Assembly (NCBI GenBank): GCA_958298945.1
Contig: OY282608.1
Location: 73,952,806-74,016,805, forward strand
Source of the DNA: Atherix ibis
Lineage: Eukaryota > Arthropoda > Insecta > Diptera > Athericidae
Direction of reading: 5' to 3'
DNA: 64,000 nt
Shown: one piece after another, positions 1-15,101 of the stretch
Layout of the letters: every line of letters begins with the position of its first letter
Numbering within the stretch: position 1 is the first letter of the stretch
Position numbers and translations under genes: made by a program
Notes under the pieces: generated by a model
The model's input: the letters and a program-made list of their open reading frames with translations, nothing else
Databases searched by the model: none
Told to the model about the DNA's origin: nothing

Positions 1-3000
1 ACAAACCAACAAAACAACAAACCAACAAACGAACAAACCAACAAACCAACAAACCAACAAACAAACAAATCAACAAACCAACAATCCAACAAACCAACAA
101 GCCAACAAACCAACAAAAAAATAAACCAAAAACCAACAAACAAACAAACCAACAAACCAACAAACCAACAAACCAACAAACCAACAAACCAACAAACCAA
201 CAAACCAACAAACCAAAAAACCAAGAAACCAAGAAACCAAGAAACCAACAAACCAACAAACCAACAAACCAACAAACCAAAAAGCCAACAAACCAACAAA
301 CCAACAAACCAACAAACCAACAAACCAACAAACCAACAAACCAACAAACCAACAAACCAACAAACCAACAAACGAACAGACGAACAAACCAACAAATCAA
401 CAAACCAACAAACGAACAAACCAACAAACAAATGAACCAACAAATCAACAAACCAACAAACGAACAAACCAACAAACCAACAAACAAATAAACCAACAAA
501 TCAACAAACCAACAAACGAACAGACGAACAAACCAACAAACCAACAAACCAACAAACCAACAAACCAACAAACAAATAAACCAACAAACCAACAAACCAA
601 CAAACCAACAAACCAACAAACCAACCAACCAACAAACCAACAAACCAACAAACCAACAAACCAACAAACCAACAAACCAACAAACCAACAAGCCAACAAA
701 CCAACAAACCAACATTAAACAAGCCAACAAACCAACAAGCCAACAAACGAACAAGACAACAAACCAACAAACCAACAAACCAACAAACGAACAAAGCAAC
801 AAACCAACAAACCAACAAACCAACAAACCAAGTAACCAACAAACCAACAAACCAAAAAACCAACAAACCAACAACCCAACAAACAAATAAACCAACAAAC
901 CAACAAACCAACAAACCAACAAACCAACAAACCAAGTAACCAACAAACCAACAAACCAAAAAACCAACAAAGAAACCAACCAACAAACCAACAAACCAAA
1001 AAACCAACAAACCAACAAACCAACAAACCAAAAAACCAACAAACCAACAAACCAACATACCAACAAGCCAACAAACCAACAAGTCAAGAAACAAACAAAC
1101 CAACAAGCCAACAAACCAACAAACCAACAAACCAACATACCAACAAACCAACAAATCAACAAACCAACAAACAAGCAAACCAACAAACCAAAAAACCAAC
1201 AAACCAAAAAACCAACAAACCAACAAGCCAACAAAACCAAAAAACCAACAAACCAACAAACCAAAAAACCAAGAAACCAAGAAACCAACAAACCAACAAA
1301 CCAACAAACCAACAAACCAACAAACAAACAAACCAACAAACCAAAAAACCAACAAACCAAAAAACCAACAAACCAACAAGCCAACAAAACCAAAAAACCA
1401 ACAAACCAACAAACCAAAAAACCAAAACCAAGAAACCAACAAACCAACAAACCAACAAACCAACAAACCAACAAACCAACAAACGAACAGACGAACAAAC
1501 CAACAAATCAACTAACAAACAAACGAACAAACCAACAAACAAATGAACCAACAAATCAACAAACCAACAAACGAACAAACCAACAAACCAACAAACAAAT
1601 AAACCAACAAATCAACAAACCAACAAACGAACACACGAACAAACGAACAAACCAACAAACCAACAAACCAACAAACCAACAAACCAACAAACCAACAAAC
1701 CAACAAACCAACAAACCAACAAACCACAAACCAACAAGCCAACAAATGAACAAACAAACAAACCAACAAACCAACAAATCAAGTAACCAACAAACCACCA
1801 AACGAACATACAAACAAACCAACAAACGAACAAACCAACAAACCAACAAACGAACAGACGAACAAACCAACAAATCAACAAACCGACAAACGAACAAACC
1901 AACAAACAAATGAACCAACAAATCAACAAACCAACAAACGAACAAACCAACAAACCAACAAACAAATAAACCAACAAATCAACAAACCAACAAACGAACA
2001 GACACAAACCAACAAACCAACAAACCAACAAACCAACAAACAAATAAACCAACAAACCAACAAACCAACAAACCAAGAAACCAAGAAACCAACAAACCAA
2101 CAAACCAACAAACCAACAAGCCAACAAACCAACAAACCAACATTAAACAAGCCAACAAACCAACAAGCCAACAAACGAACAAGACAACAAACCAACAAAC
2201 CAACAAACCAACAAACCAACAAACCAACAAACCAACAAACCAACAAACAAATAAACCAACAAGCCAACAAACGAACAAACGAACAAACCAACAAACCAAC
2301 AAACCAACAAACCAACAAACCAACAAACCAAGTAACCAACAAACCAACAAACCAAAAAACCAACAAACCAACAACCCAACAAACAAATAAACAAACAAAC
2401 CAACAAACCAACAAACCAACAAACCAACAAACCAAGTAACCAACAAACCAACAAACCAAAAAACCAACAAAGCAACACACCAACAAACCAAAAAACCAAC
2501 AAACCAACAAGCCAACAAACCAAAAAACCAACAAACCAACAAACCAACAAACCAACAAAACAACAAACCAACAAGCCAAGAAACAAACAAACCAACAAGC
2601 CAACAAACCAACAAACTAACAAACCAACATACTAATAAACCAACAAATCAACAAACCAACAAACAAACAAACCAACAAACCAAAAAACCAACAAACCAAA
2701 AAACCAACAAACCAACAAGCCAACAAAACCAAAAAGCCAACAAACCAACAAACCAAAAAACCAAGAAACCAAGAAACCAACAAACAAACAAACCAACAAA
2801 CCAAAAAACCAACAAACCAAAAAACCAACAAACCAACAAGCCAACAAAACCAAAAAACCAACAAACCAACAAACCAAAAAACCAAGAAACCAACAAACCA
2901 ACAAACCAACAAACCAACAAACCAAAAAGCCAACAAACCAACAAACCAACAAACCAACAAACCAACAAACCAACAAAGCAACAAACGAACAGACGAACAA

Positions 3001-6000
3001 ACCAACAAATCAACAAACCAACAAACGAACAAACCAACAAACATATGAACCAACAAATCAACAAACCAACAAACGAACAAACCAACAAACCAACACACAA
3101 ATAAACCAACAAATCAACAAACCAACAAACGAACAGACGAACAAACGAACAAACCAACAAACCAACAAACCAACAAACCAACAAACCAACAAACCAACAA
3201 ACCAACAAACCACAAACCAACAAGCCAACAAACCAACAAGCCAACAAATGAACAAACAAACAAACCAACAAACCAACAAATCAACTAACCAACAAACCAC
3301 CAAACGAACATACAAACAAACCAACAAACGAACAAACCAACAAACCAACAAACAAACAAACCAACAAGCCAACAAACCAACAAACCGACAAACCAACAAA
3401 CCAACAAACCAACAAGCCAACAAACCAACAAGCCAACAAACGAACAAACCAACAAACCAACAAACCAACAAACCAACAAACCAAGTAACCAACAAACCAA
3501 CAAACCAAAAAACCAACAAACCAACAACCCAACCAACAAATAAACCAACAAACCAACAAACCAGCAAACCAACAAACCAACAAACCAAGTAACCAACAAA
3601 CCAACAAACCAAAAAACCAACAAAGCAACCAACCAACAAACCAACAAACCAAAAAACCAACAAACCAACAAACCAACAAACCAAAAAACCAACAAACCAA
3701 CAAACCAACAAACCAACAAGCCAAGAAACCAACAAGCCAAGAAACAAACAAACCAACAAGCCAACAAACCAACAAACCAACAAACCAACATACCAACAAA
3801 CCAACAAATCAACAAACCAACAAACAAACAAACCAACAAACCAACAAACCAACAAACCAACAAACCAACAAACAAATAAACCAACAAACCAACAAACCAA
3901 CAAACCAACAAACCAACAAACCAACAAACCAACAAACCAACAAACCAACAAACCAACAAACCAATAAATTAACAAACCAACAAACCAACCAACCAATAAA
4001 CCAACAAACCAACAAACCAACAAACCAACAAACCAACAAGCCAACAAAACAACAAACCAACAAACAAAGTAACCAACAAAACAACAAACCAACAAGCCAA
4101 CAAACCAACAAACCAACAAGCCAACAAACCAACAAACCAACAAACCAACAAAACGACAAACCAACAAACCAACAAGCCAACAAGCCAACAAAAAAATAAA
4201 CCAAAAACCAACAAACCAACATACCAACAAACCAACAAACCAACAAACGAACAAACCAACAAACCAAGTAACCAATAAACCAACAAACCAACAAACCAAC
4301 AAAACAACAAACCAACAGACCAACAAACCGACAAACCAACAAACCAACAAACAAACAAACCAACAAACCAAAAAACCAACAAACCAAAAAACCAAAAAAC
4401 CAACAAACCAACAAGCCAACAAAACCAAAAAACCAACAAACCAACAAATTAAAAAAACCAAGAAACCAACAAACCAATAAACCAACAAACCAACAAACCA
4501 ACAAACCAACAAACCAAAAAGCCAACAAACCAACAAACCAACAAACCAACAAACCAACAAACCAACAAACCAACAAACCAACAAACCAACAAACCAACAA
4601 CCCAACAAACGTACAGACGAACAAACCAACAAATCAACAAACCAACAAACGAACAAACCAACAAACAAATGAACCAACAAATCAACAAACCAACAAACGA
4701 ACAAACCAACAAACAAATAAACCAACGAATCAACAAACCAACAAACGAACAGACGAAAAAACGAACAAACCAACAAACCAACAAACCAACAAACCAAGAA
4801 ACCAACAAACCAACAAACCAACAAACCAACAAACCACAAACCAACAAGCCAACAAACCAACAAGCCAACATATGAACAAACAAACAAACCAACAAATCAA
4901 GTAACCAACAAACCACCAAACGAACATACAAACAAACCAACAAACGAACAAACCAACAAATCAACAAACAAACAAACCAACAAACCAACAAACCAACAAA
5001 CAAACAAACCGACAAACCAACAAACCAACAAACCAACAAGCCAACAAACGAACAAACCAACAAACCAACAAACCAACAAACTAACAAATCAAGTAACCAA
5101 CAAACCAACAAACCAAAAAACCAACAAACCAACAACCCAACAAACAAATAAACCAACAAACCAACAAACCAACAAACCAACAAACCAAGTAACCAACAAA
5201 CCAACAAACCAAAAAACCAACAAAGCAACCAACCAAAAAACCAACAAACCAAAAAACCAACAAACCAACAAACCAACAAACCAAAAAACCAACAAACCAA
5301 CAAACCAACAAACCAACAAGCCAACAAACCAACAAGCCAAGAAACAAACAAACCAACAAGCCAACAAACCAACAAACCAACAAACCAACAAACCAACATA
5401 CCAACAAACCAACAAATCAAGAAACCAACAAACAAACAAACCAACAAACCAACAAACCAACAAACCAACAAACCAACAAACCAACAAACCAACAAACCAA
5501 CAAACCAACAAACCAACAAACCAACAAACCAATAAACCAACAAACCAACAAACCAACAAACCAATAAACCAACAAACCAACAAACCAACAAACCAACAAG
5601 CCAACAAACCAACAAACCAACAAACCAACAAACCAACAAACCAACAAACCAACAAGCCAACAAACCAACAAACCAACAAGCCAACAAAATATCAAACCAA
5701 CAAACCAACAAACCAACAAACCAACAGACCAACAAACCGACAAACCAACCAACCAACAAACAAACAAACCAACAAACCAAAAAACCAACAAACCAAAAAA
5801 CCAACAAACCAACAAGCCAACAAAACCAAAAAACCAACAAACCAACAAACCAAAAAACCAAGAAACCAAGAAACCAACAAACCAACAAACCAACAAACCA
5901 ACAAACCAACAAACCAAAAAGCCAACAAACCAACAAACCAACAAACCAACAAACCAACAAACACACAAACCAACAAACGTACAGACGAACAAACCAACAA

Positions 6001-9000
6001 ATCAACAAACCAACAAACGAACAAACCAACAAACAAATGAACCAACAAATCAACAAACCAACAAACGAACAAACCAACAAACAAATAAACCAACAAATCA
6101 ACAAACCAACAAACGAACAGACGAACAAACGAACAAACCAACAAACCAACAAACCAACAAACGAAGAAACCAACAAACAAACAAACCAACAAACCAACAA
6201 ACCACAAACCAACAAGCCAACAAACCAACAAGCCAACAAATGAACAAACAAACAAACCAACAAATCAAGTAACCAACAAACCACCAAACGAACATACAAA
6301 CAAACCAACAAACGAACAAACCAACAAACCAACAAACAAACAAACCAACAAACCAACAAACCAACAAACCGACAAACCAACAAACCAACAAACCAACAAG
6401 CCAACAAACGAACAAACCAACAAACCAACAAACCAACAAACCAATAAACCAATAAACCAAGTAACCAACAAACCAACAAACCAACAAACCAAAAAACCAA
6501 CAAACCAACAACCCAACAAACAAATAAACCAACAAACCAACAAACCAACAAACCAACAAACCAAGTAACCAACAAACCAACAAACCAAAAAACCAATAAA
6601 GCAACCAACCAAAAAACCAACAAACCAAAAAACCAACAAACCAACAAACCAACAAACCAAAAAACCAACAAACCAACAAACCAACAAACCAACAAGCCAA
6701 CAAACCAACAAGCCAAGAAACCAACAAGCCAAGAAACAAACAAATCAACAAGCCACCAAACCAACAAACCAACATACCAACAAACCAACAAATCAAGAAA
6801 CCAACAAACAAACAAACCAACAAACCAACAAACCAACAAACCAACAAACCAACAAACCAACAAACCAACAAACCAACAAACCAACAAACCAATAAACCAA
6901 CAAACCAACAAACCAATAAACCAACAAACCAACAAACCAACAAACCAACAAGCCAACAAACCAACAAACCAACAAACCAACAAACCAACAAACCAACAAA
7001 CCAACAAGCCAACAAACCAACAAACCAACAAACAAACAAACCAACAAACCAAAAAACCAACAAACCAAAAAACCAACAAACCAACAAGAAAACAAAACCA
7101 AAAAACCAACAAACCAACAAACTAAAAAACCAAGAAACCAAGAAACCAACAAACCAACAAACCAACAAACCAACAAACCAAAAAGCCAACAAACCAACAA
7201 ACCAACAAAATAACAAACCAACAAACCAACAAACCAACAAACGAACAGACGAACAAACCAACAAATCAACAAACCAACAAACGAACAAACCAACAAACAA
7301 ATGAACCAACAAATCAACAAACCAACAAACGAACAAACCAACAAACAAATAAACCAACAAATCAACAAACAAACAAACGAACAAACCAACAAACGAACAA
7401 ACCAACAAACCAACAAACCAACAAGCCAACAAACCAACAAACCAAAAAGCCAACCAGCCAATAAACCAACAAACCAACAAACCAACAAACCAATAAACAA
7501 ATAAACCAACAAACCAACAAACCAACAAACCAACAAACCAACAAACCAACAAACCAACAAGCCAACAAACCAACAAACCAAGAAGCCAACAAACCAACAA
7601 ACCAATAAACCAATAAACCAACAAACCAACAAACCAATAAACCAACAAACCAACAAACCAACAAACCAACAAGCCAACAAAATATCAAACCAACAAACCA
7701 ACAAACCAACAAACCAACAGACCAACAAACCGACAAACCAACAAACCAACAAACAAACAAACCAACAAACCAAAAAACCCGACAAACCAAAAAACCAACA
7801 AACTAACAAGCCAACAAAACCAAAAAACCAACAAACCAACAAACCAAAAAACCAAGAAACCAAGAAACCAACAAACCAACAAACCAACAAACCAACAAAC
7901 CAAAAAGCCAACAAACCAACAAACCAACAAACCAACAAACCAGCAAACCAACAAACCAACAAACGAACAGACGAACAAACCAACAAATCAACAAACCAAC
8001 AAACGAACAAACCAACAAACAAATGAACCAACAAATCAACAAACCAACAAACGAACAAACCAACAAACAAATAAACCAACAAATCAACAAACCAACAAAC
8101 GAACAAACCAACAAACGAACAAACCAACAAACCAACAAACCAACAAGCCAACAAACCAACAAACCAAAAAGCCAACCAGCCAATAAACCAACAAACCAAC
8201 AAACCAACAAACCAATAAACAAATAAACCAACAAACCAACAAACCAACAAACCAACAAACCAACAAACCAACAAACCAACAAACCAACAAACAAACAAGC
8301 CAACAAACCAACAAACCAACAAGCCAACAAACCAACAAACCAACAAACCAACAAAACAACAAACCAACAAACCAACAAACCAACAAACGAACAAACCAAC
8401 AAACCAACTAACCAACAAACAAACAAACCAACAAACCAACAATTCAACAAACCAACCAGCCAACAAGCCAACAAACCAACAAACCAAAAACCAACAAACC
8501 AACATACCAACAAACCAACAAACCAACAAACCAACAAACCAACAAACCAACAAACCAACAAACCAACAAACCAACAAACCAACAAACCAACAAACCAACA
8601 AACAAACAAACCAACAAACAAACAAACCAACAAACCAACCAACCAACAAACCAACAAACCAACAACCCAAGAAACCAACAAACCAACAAACCAACAAACC
8701 AACAAACCACAAACCAACAAGCCAACAAACCAACAAGCCAACAAATGAACAAACAAACAAACAAACAAACCAACAAATCAAGTAACCAACAAACCACCAA
8801 ACGAACATACAAACAAACCAACAAACGAACAAACCAACAGACCAACAAACAAACAAACCAACAAGCCAACAAACCAACAAACCGACAAACCAACAAACCA
8901 ACAAACCAACAAGCCAACAAACCAACAAGCCAACAAACGAACAAACCATTAAACCAACAAACCAGCAAACCAACAAACCAAGTAACCAACAAACCAACAA

Positions 9001-10060
9001 ACCAAAAAACCAACAAACCAACAACCCAACAAACAAATAAACCAACAAACCAACAAACCAACAAACCAACAAACCAACAAACCAAGTAACCAACAAACCA
9101 ACAAACCAAAAAACCAACAAACCAACAACCCACCAAACCAACAAACCAAAAAACCAACAAACCAACAACCCAACAAACAAATAAACCAACAAACTAACAA
9201 ACCAGCAAACCAACAAACCAACAAACGAACAAACCAACAAAATATAAAACCAACAAACCAACAAACCAACAAACCAACAGACCAACAAACCGACAAACCA
9301 ACAAACCAACAAACAAACAAACCAACAAACCAAAAAACCAACAAAACAACAAGTCAGCAAAACCAAAAAACCAACAAACCAACAAACCAAAAAACCAAGA
9401 AACCAAGAAACCAACAAACCAACAAACCAACAAACCAACAAACCAACAAACCAAAAAGCCAACAAACCAACAAACTAACAAACCAACAAACCAACAAACC
9501 AACAAACGAACAGACAAACAAACCAACAAATCAACAAACCAACAAACGAACAAACCAACAAACAAATGAACCAACAAATCAACAAACCAACAAACGAACA
9601 AACGAACAAACCAACAAACAAATAAACCAACAAATCAACAAACCAACAAACGAACAGACGAACAAACCAACAAACCAACAAACCAACAAACCAACAAACC
9701 AACAAACCAACAAACCAATAAACCAACAAACCAACAAACCAGCAAACCAACAAACCAACAAGCCAACAAACCAACAAGCCAACAAACGAACAAGACAACA
9801 AACCAAAAAACCAACAAACCAACAAAGCAACAAACCAACAAACACACAAACCAACAAACAAATAAACCAACAAACCAACAAACCAACAAAACAACAAACC
9901 AACAAACCAACAAACCAACAAGCCAACAAACCAACAAACCAGCAAGAAAACAAGCCAACAAACCAAAAAATCTACAAAAGAACAAACCAGCAAACCAACA
10001 AACCAACAAACAAACAAACCAACAAACCAATAAACCAACAAAGCAACAAACAAACAAACC
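1..10060. repeat. Array subfamily A (GACGAAC / AAATGAACC / GTAACC-doublet type)
   Basis: This part has its own set of variant octamers. CAGACGAAC or close forms occur near 377, 519, 1487, 1855, 2993, 3134, 4611, 4749, 5983, 6116, 7247, 7967 and 9656. AAATGAACC-type octamers occur near 430, 1541, 1905, 3043 (as ATATGAACC), 4667, 6034, 7299, 8021 and 9564. The order CACCAAACGAACATAC then a GTAACC doublet recurs at about 1795, 3297, 4912, 6288 and 8791, giving higher-order units of roughly 1.4-2.5 kb. Beyond 10 kb these signatures appear mainly in the duplicated copy at about 12.2-13.2 kb, with one isolated GACGAAC near 16.0 kb. The right boundary is approximate. Confidence 0.75.
690..2620. repeat. 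Imperfect early duplication, offset about 1.43-1.50 kb
   Basis: The rare variant CATTAAAC occurs at about 713 and again at about 2141. Both copies are followed by the same run of AAGCC, CGAAC and AAGACAAC variants (offset 1428). The GTAACC doublet then follows at 832 and 2332 (offset 1500), so one copy gained or lost material between the two markers. The two copies are recognisably related but clearly diverged by insertion and deletion of octamer blocks. Confidence 0.6.
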
Positions 10061-11600
10061 AACAAACTAACAAACCAACAAACCAACAAACCAACAAACC
10101 AACAAACCAACAAACCAACAAGCCAACAAACCAACAAACCAACTAACCAAAAACCCAACAAACCAACAAACCAACAATCAACCAAATCAACAAACCAACA
10201 ATCCAACAAACCAACAAGCCAACAAACCAACAAAAAAATAAACCAAAAACCAACAAACCAACAAATCAACAAACCAACAAACCAACAAACCAACAAACCA
10301 ACAAACCAACAAACCAACAAACCAACAAACCAACAAACCAACAAACCAACAAACCAACAAACCAACAAACCAACAAACCAACAAACCAACAAACCAACAA
10401 ACCAACAAACCAACAAACCAACAAACCAACAAACCAACAAATCAACAAACCAACAAACCAACAAACCAACAAACCAACAAACCAACAAACAAACAAACCA
10501 ACAAACCAACAAACCAACAAACCAACAAACCAACAAACCAACAAACCAACAAACCAACAAACCAACAAACCAACAAACCAAGTAACCAATAAACCAACAA
10601 TCATATAAACCAACAAATCAACAAGCCAGCAAGCCAACAAAACAAAAAACCAACAAGCCAACAAACCAACAAACCAACAAACCAACCAGCCAACAAACCA
10701 ACAAACCAACAAACCTACATACCAAAAAACCAAAAAACCAACAAACCAACAAACCAACAAACCAATAAACCAACAAACCAACGAACCAACAAACCAACAA
10801 ACCAACAAACCAACAAGCCAACAAACCAACAAACCAACAAGCCAACAAACCAACAAACCAACTAACCAAAAACCCAACAAACCAACAAACCAACAAACCA
10901 ACAAACGAACAAACCAACAAACGAACAAACCAACAAACCAACAAACCAACAAGCCAACAAACCAACAAACCAAAAAGCCAACCAGCCAATAAACCAACAA
11001 ACCAACAAACCAACAAACCAATAAACAAATAAACCAACAAACCAACAAACCAACAAACCAACAAACCAACAAACCAACAATCCAACAAACCAACAAACCA
11101 ACAAACCAACAAACCAACAATCCAACAAACGAACAAACCAACAAACGAACAAACCGACAAACCAACAAACCAACAAGCCAACAAACCAACAAACCAAAAA
11201 GCCAACCAGCCAATAAACCAACAAACCAACAAACCAACAAACCAATAAACAAATAAACCAATAAACCAACAAACCAACAAACCAACAAACCAACAAACCA
11301 ACAAACCAACAAACCAACAAGCCAACAAGCCAACAAACCAACAAACCAACAAACCAACAAGCCAACAAACCAACAAACCAACAAACCAACAAAACAACAA
11401 ACCAACAAACCAACAAACCAGCAAACGAACAAACCAACAAACCAACTAACCAACAAACAAACAAACCAACAAACCAACAATTCAACAAACCAACAAGCCA
11501 ACAAGCCAACAAAAAAATAAACCAAAAACCAACAAACCAACATACCAACAAACCAACAAACCAACAAACCAACAAACCAACAAACCAACAAACCAACAAA
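8100..11600. repeat. 3,501-bp tandem duplication, copy 1
   Basis: This segment is repeated directly downstream with a constant offset of 3,501 bp. Rare variants match one to one: the GTAACC doublet, the CTACAAAAG variant near 9972, AATCATATAAACC near 10590, the CCTACATACC variant near 10713, and A7-T markers at 10231 and 11510. I saw only two substitutions between copies: 9132 C against 12633 A, and 11421 G against 14922 A. On the left the match stops at an AAATCAAC octamer near 8082 that is absent at the corresponding place near 11583. Both edges lie in plain octamers, so the junction is known to within about 20 bp. Confidence 0.92.
10267..10441. repeat. Long uninterrupted run of perfect octamers
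   Basis: About 21-22 consecutive AAACCAAC units without a variant, ended by AAATCAAC at 10442. It is among the longest pure runs in the window and is copied at about 13768-13942 by the 3,501-bp duplication. Other long pure runs lie near 16813-16965 and 32789-32935. Pure runs this short suggest that the array mixes variants constantly and was not produced by one recent slippage expansion. Confidence 0.85.
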
Positions 11601-14600
11601 CGAACAAACCAACAAACGAACAAACCAACAAACCAACAAACCAACAAGCCAACAAACCAACAAACCAAAAAGCCAACCAGCCAATAAACCAACAAACCAA
11701 CAAACCAACAAACCAATAAACAAATAAACCAACAAACCAACAAACCAACAAACCAACAAACCAACAAACCAACAAACCAACAAACCAACAAACAAACAAG
11801 CCAACAAACCAACAAACCAACAAGCCAACAAACCAACAAACCAACAAACCAACAAAACAACAAACCAACAAACCAACAAACCAACAAACGAACAAACCAA
11901 CAAACCAACTAACCAACAAACAAACAAACCAACAAACCAACAATTCAACAAACCAACCAGCCAACAAGCCAACAAACCAACAAACCAAAAACCAACAAAC
12001 CAACATACCAACAAACCAACAAACCAACAAACCAACAAACCAACAAACCAACAAACCAACAAACCAACAAACCAACAAACCAACAAACCAACAAACCAAC
12101 AAACAAACAAACCAACAAACAAACAAACCAACAAACCAACCAACCAACAAACCAACAAACCAACAACCCAAGAAACCAACAAACCAACAAACCAACAAAC
12201 CAACAAACCACAAACCAACAAGCCAACAAACCAACAAGCCAACAAATGAACAAACAAACAAACAAACAAACCAACAAATCAAGTAACCAACAAACCACCA
12301 AACGAACATACAAACAAACCAACAAACGAACAAACCAACAGACCAACAAACAAACAAACCAACAAGCCAACAAACCAACAAACCGACAAACCAACAAACC
12401 AACAAACCAACAAGCCAACAAACCAACAAGCCAACAAACGAACAAACCATTAAACCAACAAACCAGCAAACCAACAAACCAAGTAACCAACAAACCAACA
12501 AACCAAAAAACCAACAAACCAACAACCCAACAAACAAATAAACCAACAAACCAACAAACCAACAAACCAACAAACCAACAAACCAAGTAACCAACAAACC
12601 AACAAACCAAAAAACCAACAAACCAACAACCCAACAAACCAACAAACCAAAAAACCAACAAACCAACAACCCAACAAACAAATAAACCAACAAACTAACA
12701 AACCAGCAAACCAACAAACCAACAAACGAACAAACCAACAAAATATAAAACCAACAAACCAACAAACCAACAAACCAACAGACCAACAAACCGACAAACC
12801 AACAAACCAACAAACAAACAAACCAACAAACCAAAAAACCAACAAAACAACAAGTCAGCAAAACCAAAAAACCAACAAACCAACAAACCAAAAAACCAAG
12901 AAACCAAGAAACCAACAAACCAACAAACCAACAAACCAACAAACCAACAAACCAAAAAGCCAACAAACCAACAAACTAACAAACCAACAAACCAACAAAC
13001 CAACAAACGAACAGACAAACAAACCAACAAATCAACAAACCAACAAACGAACAAACCAACAAACAAATGAACCAACAAATCAACAAACCAACAAACGAAC
13101 AAACGAACAAACCAACAAACAAATAAACCAACAAATCAACAAACCAACAAACGAACAGACGAACAAACCAACAAACCAACAAACCAACAAACCAACAAAC
13201 CAACAAACCAACAAACCAATAAACCAACAAACCAACAAACCAGCAAACCAACAAACCAACAAGCCAACAAACCAACAAGCCAACAAACGAACAAGACAAC
13301 AAACCAAAAAACCAACAAACCAACAAAGCAACAAACCAACAAACACACAAACCAACAAACAAATAAACCAACAAACCAACAAACCAACAAAACAACAAAC
13401 CAACAAACCAACAAACCAACAAGCCAACAAACCAACAAACCAGCAAGAAAACAAGCCAACAAACCAAAAAATCTACAAAAGAACAAACCAGCAAACCAAC
13501 AAACCAACAAACAAACAAACCAACAAACCAATAAACCAACAAAGCAACAAACAAACAAACCAACAAACTAACAAACCAACAAACCAACAAACCAACAAAC
13601 CAACAAACCAACAAACCAACAAGCCAACAAACCAACAAACCAACTAACCAAAAACCCAACAAACCAACAAACCAACAATCAACCAAATCAACAAACCAAC
13701 AATCCAACAAACCAACAAGCCAACAAACCAACAAAAAAATAAACCAAAAACCAACAAACCAACAAATCAACAAACCAACAAACCAACAAACCAACAAACC
13801 AACAAACCAACAAACCAACAAACCAACAAACCAACAAACCAACAAACCAACAAACCAACAAACCAACAAACCAACAAACCAACAAACCAACAAACCAACA
13901 AACCAACAAACCAACAAACCAACAAACCAACAAACCAACAAATCAACAAACCAACAAACCAACAAACCAACAAACCAACAAACCAACAAACAAACAAACC
14001 AACAAACCAACAAACCAACAAACCAACAAACCAACAAACCAACAAACCAACAAACCAACAAACCAACAAACCAACAAACCAAGTAACCAATAAACCAACA
14101 ATCATATAAACCAACAAATCAACAAGCCAGCAAGCCAACAAAACAAAAAACCAACAAGCCAACAAACCAACAAACCAACAAACCAACCAGCCAACAAACC
14201 AACAAACCAACAAACCTACATACCAAAAAACCAAAAAACCAACAAACCAACAAACCAACAAACCAATAAACCAACAAACCAACGAACCAACAAACCAACA
14301 AACCAACAAACCAACAAGCCAACAAACCAACAAACCAACAAGCCAACAAACCAACAAACCAACTAACCAAAAACCCAACAAACCAACAAACCAACAAACC
14401 AACAAACGAACAAACCAACAAACGAACAAACCAACAAACCAACAAACCAACAAGCCAACAAACCAACAAACCAAAAAGCCAACCAGCCAATAAACCAACA
14501 AACCAACAAACCAACAAACCAATAAACAAATAAACCAACAAACCAACAAACCAACAAACCAACAAACCAACAAACCAACAATCCAACAAACCAACAAACC

Positions 14601-15101
14601 AACAAACCAACAAACCAACAATCCAACAAACGAACAAACCAACAAACGAACAAACCGACAAACCAACAAACCAACAAGCCAACAAACCAACAAACCAAAA
14701 AGCCAACCAGCCAATAAACCAACAAACCAACAAACCAACAAACCAATAAACAAATAAACCAATAAACCAACAAACCAACAAACCAACAAACCAACAAACC
14801 AACAAACCAACAAACCAACAAGCCAACAAGCCAACAAACCAACAAACCAACAAACCAACAAGCCAACAAACCAACAAACCAACAAACCAACAAAACAACA
14901 AACCAACAAACCAACAAACCAACAAACGAACAAACCAACAAACCAACTAACCAACAAACAAACAAACCAACAAACCAACAATTCAACAAACCAACAAGCC
15001 AACAAGCCAACAAAAAAATAAACCAAAAACCAACAAACCAACATACCAACAAACCAACAAACCAACAAACCAACAAACCAACAAACCAACAAACCAACAA
15101 A
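11601..15101. repeat. 3,501-bp tandem duplication, copy 2
   Basis: Second copy of the 8,100-11,600 block, immediately adjacent and in the same orientation. A7-T markers lie at 13732 and 15011, exactly 3,501 bp after those at 10231 and 11510. On the right the match ends where this copy runs on into a CCAAGTAACC variant near 15121, whereas copy 1 runs into the start of copy 2. The near identity, in an array where other units are well diverged, implies a recent event or an assembly duplication. Confidence 0.92.

Larger units (their letters stand above)
832..12592. repeat. GTAACC doublets spaced 13 octamers apart
   Basis: In subfamily A the variant CCAAGTAACC occurs in pairs. The GT positions are 832/936, 2332/2436, 3485/3589, 5093/5189, 6461/6565, 8982/9086 and, in the duplicated copy, 12483/12587. 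The spacing is 104 bp (13 x 8) in every pair except 5093/5189, which is 96 bp (12 x 8). Between the two members lies the same ordered series: a CCAAAAAACC variant, a CAACCCAAC variant, then CAAATAAACC (slightly altered in the pair at 3485). The doublet is therefore a conserved higher-order module and not a chance pair. Only the positions listed are part of the feature; the coordinates give the outer limits. Confidence 0.8.

Noticed and set aside
713..720. Possible unique element at CATTAAAC
   Set aside because: Two copies exist (713 and 2141) within a duplicated block; it is one or two substitutions from the base octamer.
3248..3592. + strand ORFs rich in N, K, Q, P and T (also at 4669, 6037, 7301, 8023, 8745, 12246, 25690, 33032, 39718 and 44558)
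   Set aside because: They are translations of the same octamer on the other strand and start at variant ATG codons (AAATGAAC, CATGC). They are duplicated only because the DNA blocks are duplicated.
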